The notes under the pieces are model-generated. The model did no database searches and was not told the origin of the DNA. It saw nothing but the letters and a program-made list of their open reading frames with translations. DNA of 40,740 nucleotides from a virus. This document shows positions 38,890 to 40,740 of this stretch, piece after piece (position 1 is the stretch's first letter; every line of letters begins with the position of its first letter). The position numbers and the translations under genes are program-made. The stretch spans positions 1-40,740 of IMG/VR virus record IMGVR_UViG_3300048011_001019. The stretch is one strand, 5' to 3'.

Positions 38890-39694
38890 TGTTTTTCTTT
38901 TTTGTTTTACGTTTTGGTGTTGTGCCTCTGCGTAGCATACTTCCTGGGCCACCGTTGACAAACCCATTTCCAGTTGCAGCAATTGCTACAGCGGCTGTTG
39001 TTTCGTATATACTTTCTTCTTGATACTTGGCAGCCAATGCTTCGCCTTTTCTTTCAAGAAACTTTTTAAGTGCAACTGCTCCAAGTATAAGGGCAACTGC
39101 CATTCCAATTTCAAATTTGTTGTCAATCAGCATCTGTGCATATTCTTCGCCAATTTGAGACACTACCCAGTCCCAGCCTTGATCAATATAATATGCTGCT
39201 GCGCCTGCACCGATGATTTTTCCACCGTGTCTTTTCATCAGCCATTTAAGTACAGGCCATGCTCCACGTTTGGCAGCAAACTTGATTACCCATATTGCCG
39301 CTGCTACTATAGGAGCTGCTTCGTCAATTTGAGATTCGTTTAATTCTGCAAACTTTAGTAGGTTTTCGTAAGACTTTTCAATATATTTGATTGCTTTGAA
39401 TTTTTCTTGAGAAGTTCGCATGTTGTCAATTTTAGACAATACTTTGATTGCTGTATTTCTGTCTACTTTGATGTTTTCGCCATTGCTGAATTCAACATTG
39501 TATTTTCCGTCAAGATTGGAGGCTTTTCTCAATTGTACTTGTATGCCTGCTGTTCCAGCAGCACCGCCAACATTTCCTATACCAGCCGGATCAGGATCAC
39601 CGCCGCCTTTCGGCGAATCAAATTGCGATATATCAAAAGATTTCCAAGTACCTTTGACATCGTTTTTTTCTTTTATAATTTCTGTTATTTTCAC
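38885..39694 (-). CDS. Probable internal or structural phage protein
   Basis: A 269-residue protein starting MKITEIIKEKNDVKGTWKSF, a start common in internal proteins of T4-like marine phages. A Gly/Asp/Pro-rich stretch (SPKGGGDPDPAGIGNVGGAA) follows. Residues 125-165 and 205-225 are hydrophobic (PIVAAAIWVIKFAAKR, IGMAVALILGAVALKK), perhaps membrane-active helices. The C-terminus is very basic (PKRKTKKKNR). It may enter the head or be ejected with DNA; this is inference. It overlaps the upstream gene by 4 bases. Confidence 0.7.
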   Translation of the reverse strand: MKITEIIKEKNDVKGTWKSFDISQFDSPKGGGDPDPAGIGNVGGAAGTAGIQVQLRKASNLDGKYNVEFSNGENIKVDRNTAIKVLSKIDNMRTSQEKFKAIKYIEKSYENLLKFAELNESQIDEAAPIVAAAIWVIKFAAKRGAWPVLKWLMKRHGGKIIGAGAAAYYIDQGWDWVVSQIGEEYAQMLIDNKFEIGMAVALILGAVALKKFLERKGEALAAKYQEESIYETTAAVAIAATGNGFVNGGPGSMLRRGTTPKRKTKKKNR

Positions 39695-39879
39695 AAACTT
39701 CTCCTAACATAGATCAGCTGTACATCAGGACCGTATTGTGCTTTTATTAGTCTATGTGCTTCTTGTTTGGTTCGTGCTGATATTTGTACTTTGATAGCCT
39801 GACTATACGTGCGATTTCTAACACGAATATGTGCATCCCATACAATAAATTCCGGTCTTGTAAATTCTCTTATCAGCAT
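39691..39879 (-). CDS. Small conserved T4-like phage protein
   Basis: A 62-residue protein with MLIREFTRPEFIVWDAHIRV and KVQISARTKQEAHRLIKAQY, a pattern seen in small T4-like marine phage proteins (a strand pair and a helix ending in AQYG). It starts 2 bases after the upstream stop without a ribosome binding site. Function unknown. Confidence 0.75.
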   Translation of the reverse strand: MLIREFTRPEFIVWDAHIRVRNRTYSQAIKVQISARTKQEAHRLIKAQYGPDVQLIYVRRSL

Positions 39880-39880
39880 G

Positions 39881-40144
39881 TTAGTATTTATCGAAATTAA
39901 ACAATTTGGGTTTTGGTTCTAAATCTTCTAGACTGTGTCCGCCCTCGATGATTGCCCACTCTGCTGCTGTATATCGTGCTTCTTGCACTTTGCCATCGGT
40001 TCTTAAAAAAGGAGGCAATCCGTCCTTGGTAACTTTGTTGCCAAGTTTACCTGCTTCTATAGGAATTTGTCTAACACCAACATCCACTGTTGTGTTAACT
40101 CCTTTGACAATTCTGCCATCTTCTAATAAGTCTTGTAATTTCAT
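39881..40144 (-). CDS. Conserved T4-like phage protein
   Basis: An 87-residue protein starting MKLQDLLEDGRIVKGVNTTV and continuing DVGVRQIPIEAGKLGNKVTK. VKGVNTTVDVG and GNKV.KDG.PP are blocks I recognise from T4-like marine phages. It overlaps the upstream gene as ATGA. Function unknown; late structural or assembly role is likely from the neighbours. Confidence 0.75.
   Translation of the reverse strand: MKLQDLLEDGRIVKGVNTTVDVGVRQIPIEAGKLGNKVTKDGLPPFLRTDGKVQEARYTAAEWAIIEGGHSLEDLEPKPKLFNFDKY
39884..39892 (-). promoter_or_regulatory. Late promoter (T4-type)
   Basis: GATAAATAC on the minus strand at the end of the upstream coding region. The predicted start site falls at about 39879, the A of the next ATG, so RNA made from it might be leaderless. 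Confidence 0.5.
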
Positions 40145-40734
40145 AATAGCTTTCTAAACTTCTGTAGTGTATTTAGTCTAGGATATACAGTTGGATTCTT
40201 TTCTTTGTCTATGATGCGCATGAGATTCTGCATGTTTTGATGTGCTGTTTTCTCCAAGGACTTTTGCAACATTTGAGGATTTCCAAATCTATTTAATTTT
40301 AGTATTTGATCTACAAACATGTTTCTCCTTGTTGTAGGGTTGATTTCTTGATCAAAACTATAATCAATGATTTTTGTGTATAAACTATATCCTTGATCTG
40401 TTAATTTTTTATGAAACATTTCATTTGCAAAATACAGAAATGGTCTTTTAAAATAGATACAATTCAACAAATCATATTCGTTGTTTATAATGGTAAACAA
40501 TCCTTGTTTTGTTTGCGTTCTATTTTGCAAAGGAAGATATTTAAACTTGTAAGTTATACGTTTGTCTAAATCCAAAGTATAATCGCCGAATTCAAATGCG
40601 TTGTGTTTGGCAAGTTCGTCGTAAAGTTGATAGTTGCTGCAATTGATATCAAACATACAATCAGCAGTTTTTGCAGCTGGATATTGTAATTGTTCTACAA
40701 GGGTTTTATATACAAACTCTCGTTCAGCACTCAT
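40141..40734 (-). CDS. Third member of the unknown family, possibly cut by the window edge
   Basis: 197 residues from an ATG at 40734, 7 bases from the window end; the frame is open to the edge, so the true start may lie outside. YFKRPFLYFANEMFHKKLTD followed by QGYSLYTKIIDYSFD matches in order the RPFV, LGFKTF and DE.YD blocks of the 15319-16530 and 17633-19000 proteins. The N-terminal blocks of those proteins are absent here, so it is a short or diverged member. Function unknown. Confidence 0.65.
   Translation of the reverse strand: MSAEREFVYKTLVEQLQYPAAKTADCMFDINCSNYQLYDELAKHNAFEFGDYTLDLDKRITYKFKYLPLQNRTQTKQGLFTIINNEYDLLNCIYFKRPFLYFANEMFHKKLTDQGYSLYTKIIDYSFDQEINPTTRRNMFVDQILKLNRFGNPQMLQKSLEKTAHQNMQNLMRIIDKEKNPTVYPRLNTLQKFRKLL
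40169..40176 (-). promoter_or_regulatory. Possible late promoter
   Basis: CTAAATAC on the minus strand inside the end of the upstream coding region, about 25 bases before the ATG at 40144. Late genes follow. The octamer also occurs inside coding sequence elsewhere (for example 11412), so chance is possible. Confidence 0.4.
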
Positions 40735-40740
40735 TTTTTC

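Noticed and set aside
1-40740. CRISPR array, insertion sequence, integrase, attachment site or tRNA
   Set aside because: No regularly spaced repeats, transposase or integrase motifs, or tRNA-like folds were seen by eye. A tRNA scan could still be run on the short gaps.

Overview
The window is a dense, one-strand block of a large, lytic, T4-like marine phage. Every supportable gene, about 62 in 40.7 kb, reads on the minus strand. Neighbours mostly abut or overlap by 4 to 30 bases, and no gene-free stretch exceeds 130 bases. The T4-like assignment rests on a family B DNA polymerase (gp43-like), a gp45-like sliding clamp, a T4 RNase H/FEN-like 5' nuclease, a probable DsbA-like protein, TAAATA-type late promoter motifs, and many small proteins that I recognise in general form from T4-like marine phages (cyanophage and pelagiphage relatives). 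No photosynthesis genes, tRNAs, integrase or transposase are visible. The host cannot be read from the sequence.

Layout by coordinate (transcription runs from high to low numbers). 1-5371 holds late structural genes: a subtilisin-like protease, a repeat-bearing tail fibre-like protein and three small conserved proteins. 5410-8171 holds a metallopeptidase/VWA protein and its MoxR-type AAA+ partner. 8231-11563 holds an Smr protein, small conserved proteins and the 5' nuclease. 11554-14291 holds metK, queE and folE. 14373-21409 holds a phosphoribosyltransferase and then an unusual island: two paralogous proteins of unknown family, an amidinotransferase, a PLP aminotransferase-like protein, a 2-oxoglutarate oxygenase-like protein and a twitch-type radical SAM enzyme. 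21397-25636 holds small conserved proteins, a GalE-like epimerase and a glycosyltransferase. 25652-28558 holds a QueD-like protein, small proteins and a DpdA-like transglycosylase. 28558-34383 holds the clamp, a nucleotide-sugar dehydrogenase, a eukaryotic-type phosphomannomutase-like phosphatase-fold enzyme, a cytidylyltransferase and the polymerase. 34511-38023 holds a second oxygenase, two tandem radical SAM paralogs and small proteins. 38023-40734 holds probable structural or internal virion proteins and a third member of the unknown family.

Two chemical programmes stand out. The first is 7-deazaguanine DNA modification: FolE, a QueD-like protein, QueE and DpdA form a path from GTP to a base that can be exchanged into DNA. 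QueC is not in the window, so the path would stop at 7-carboxy-7-deazaguanine unless QueC lies elsewhere or comes from the host. MetK may supply the SAM needed by QueE and by the three other radical SAM proteins. The second is the 15.3-21.4 kb island, whose enzymes (amidinotransfer, transamination, oxidation, radical chemistry) look like a small-molecule or macromolecule modification pathway. I cannot match it to a described phage system, and it is my best candidate for something new.

Regulation is unusually legible. Nine sigma70-like promoters were found, eight with a perfect TTGACA -35 box and most with a 17-base spacer. In five of them the -35 box shares its TGA with the stop codon of the upstream gene. 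Two carry palindromes over the -10 box. The tail fibre-like gene has a hairpin that hides its ribosome binding site on read-through RNA but not on RNA started from the late promoter inside the hairpin. Family calls come from reading motifs by eye; no database search was run.
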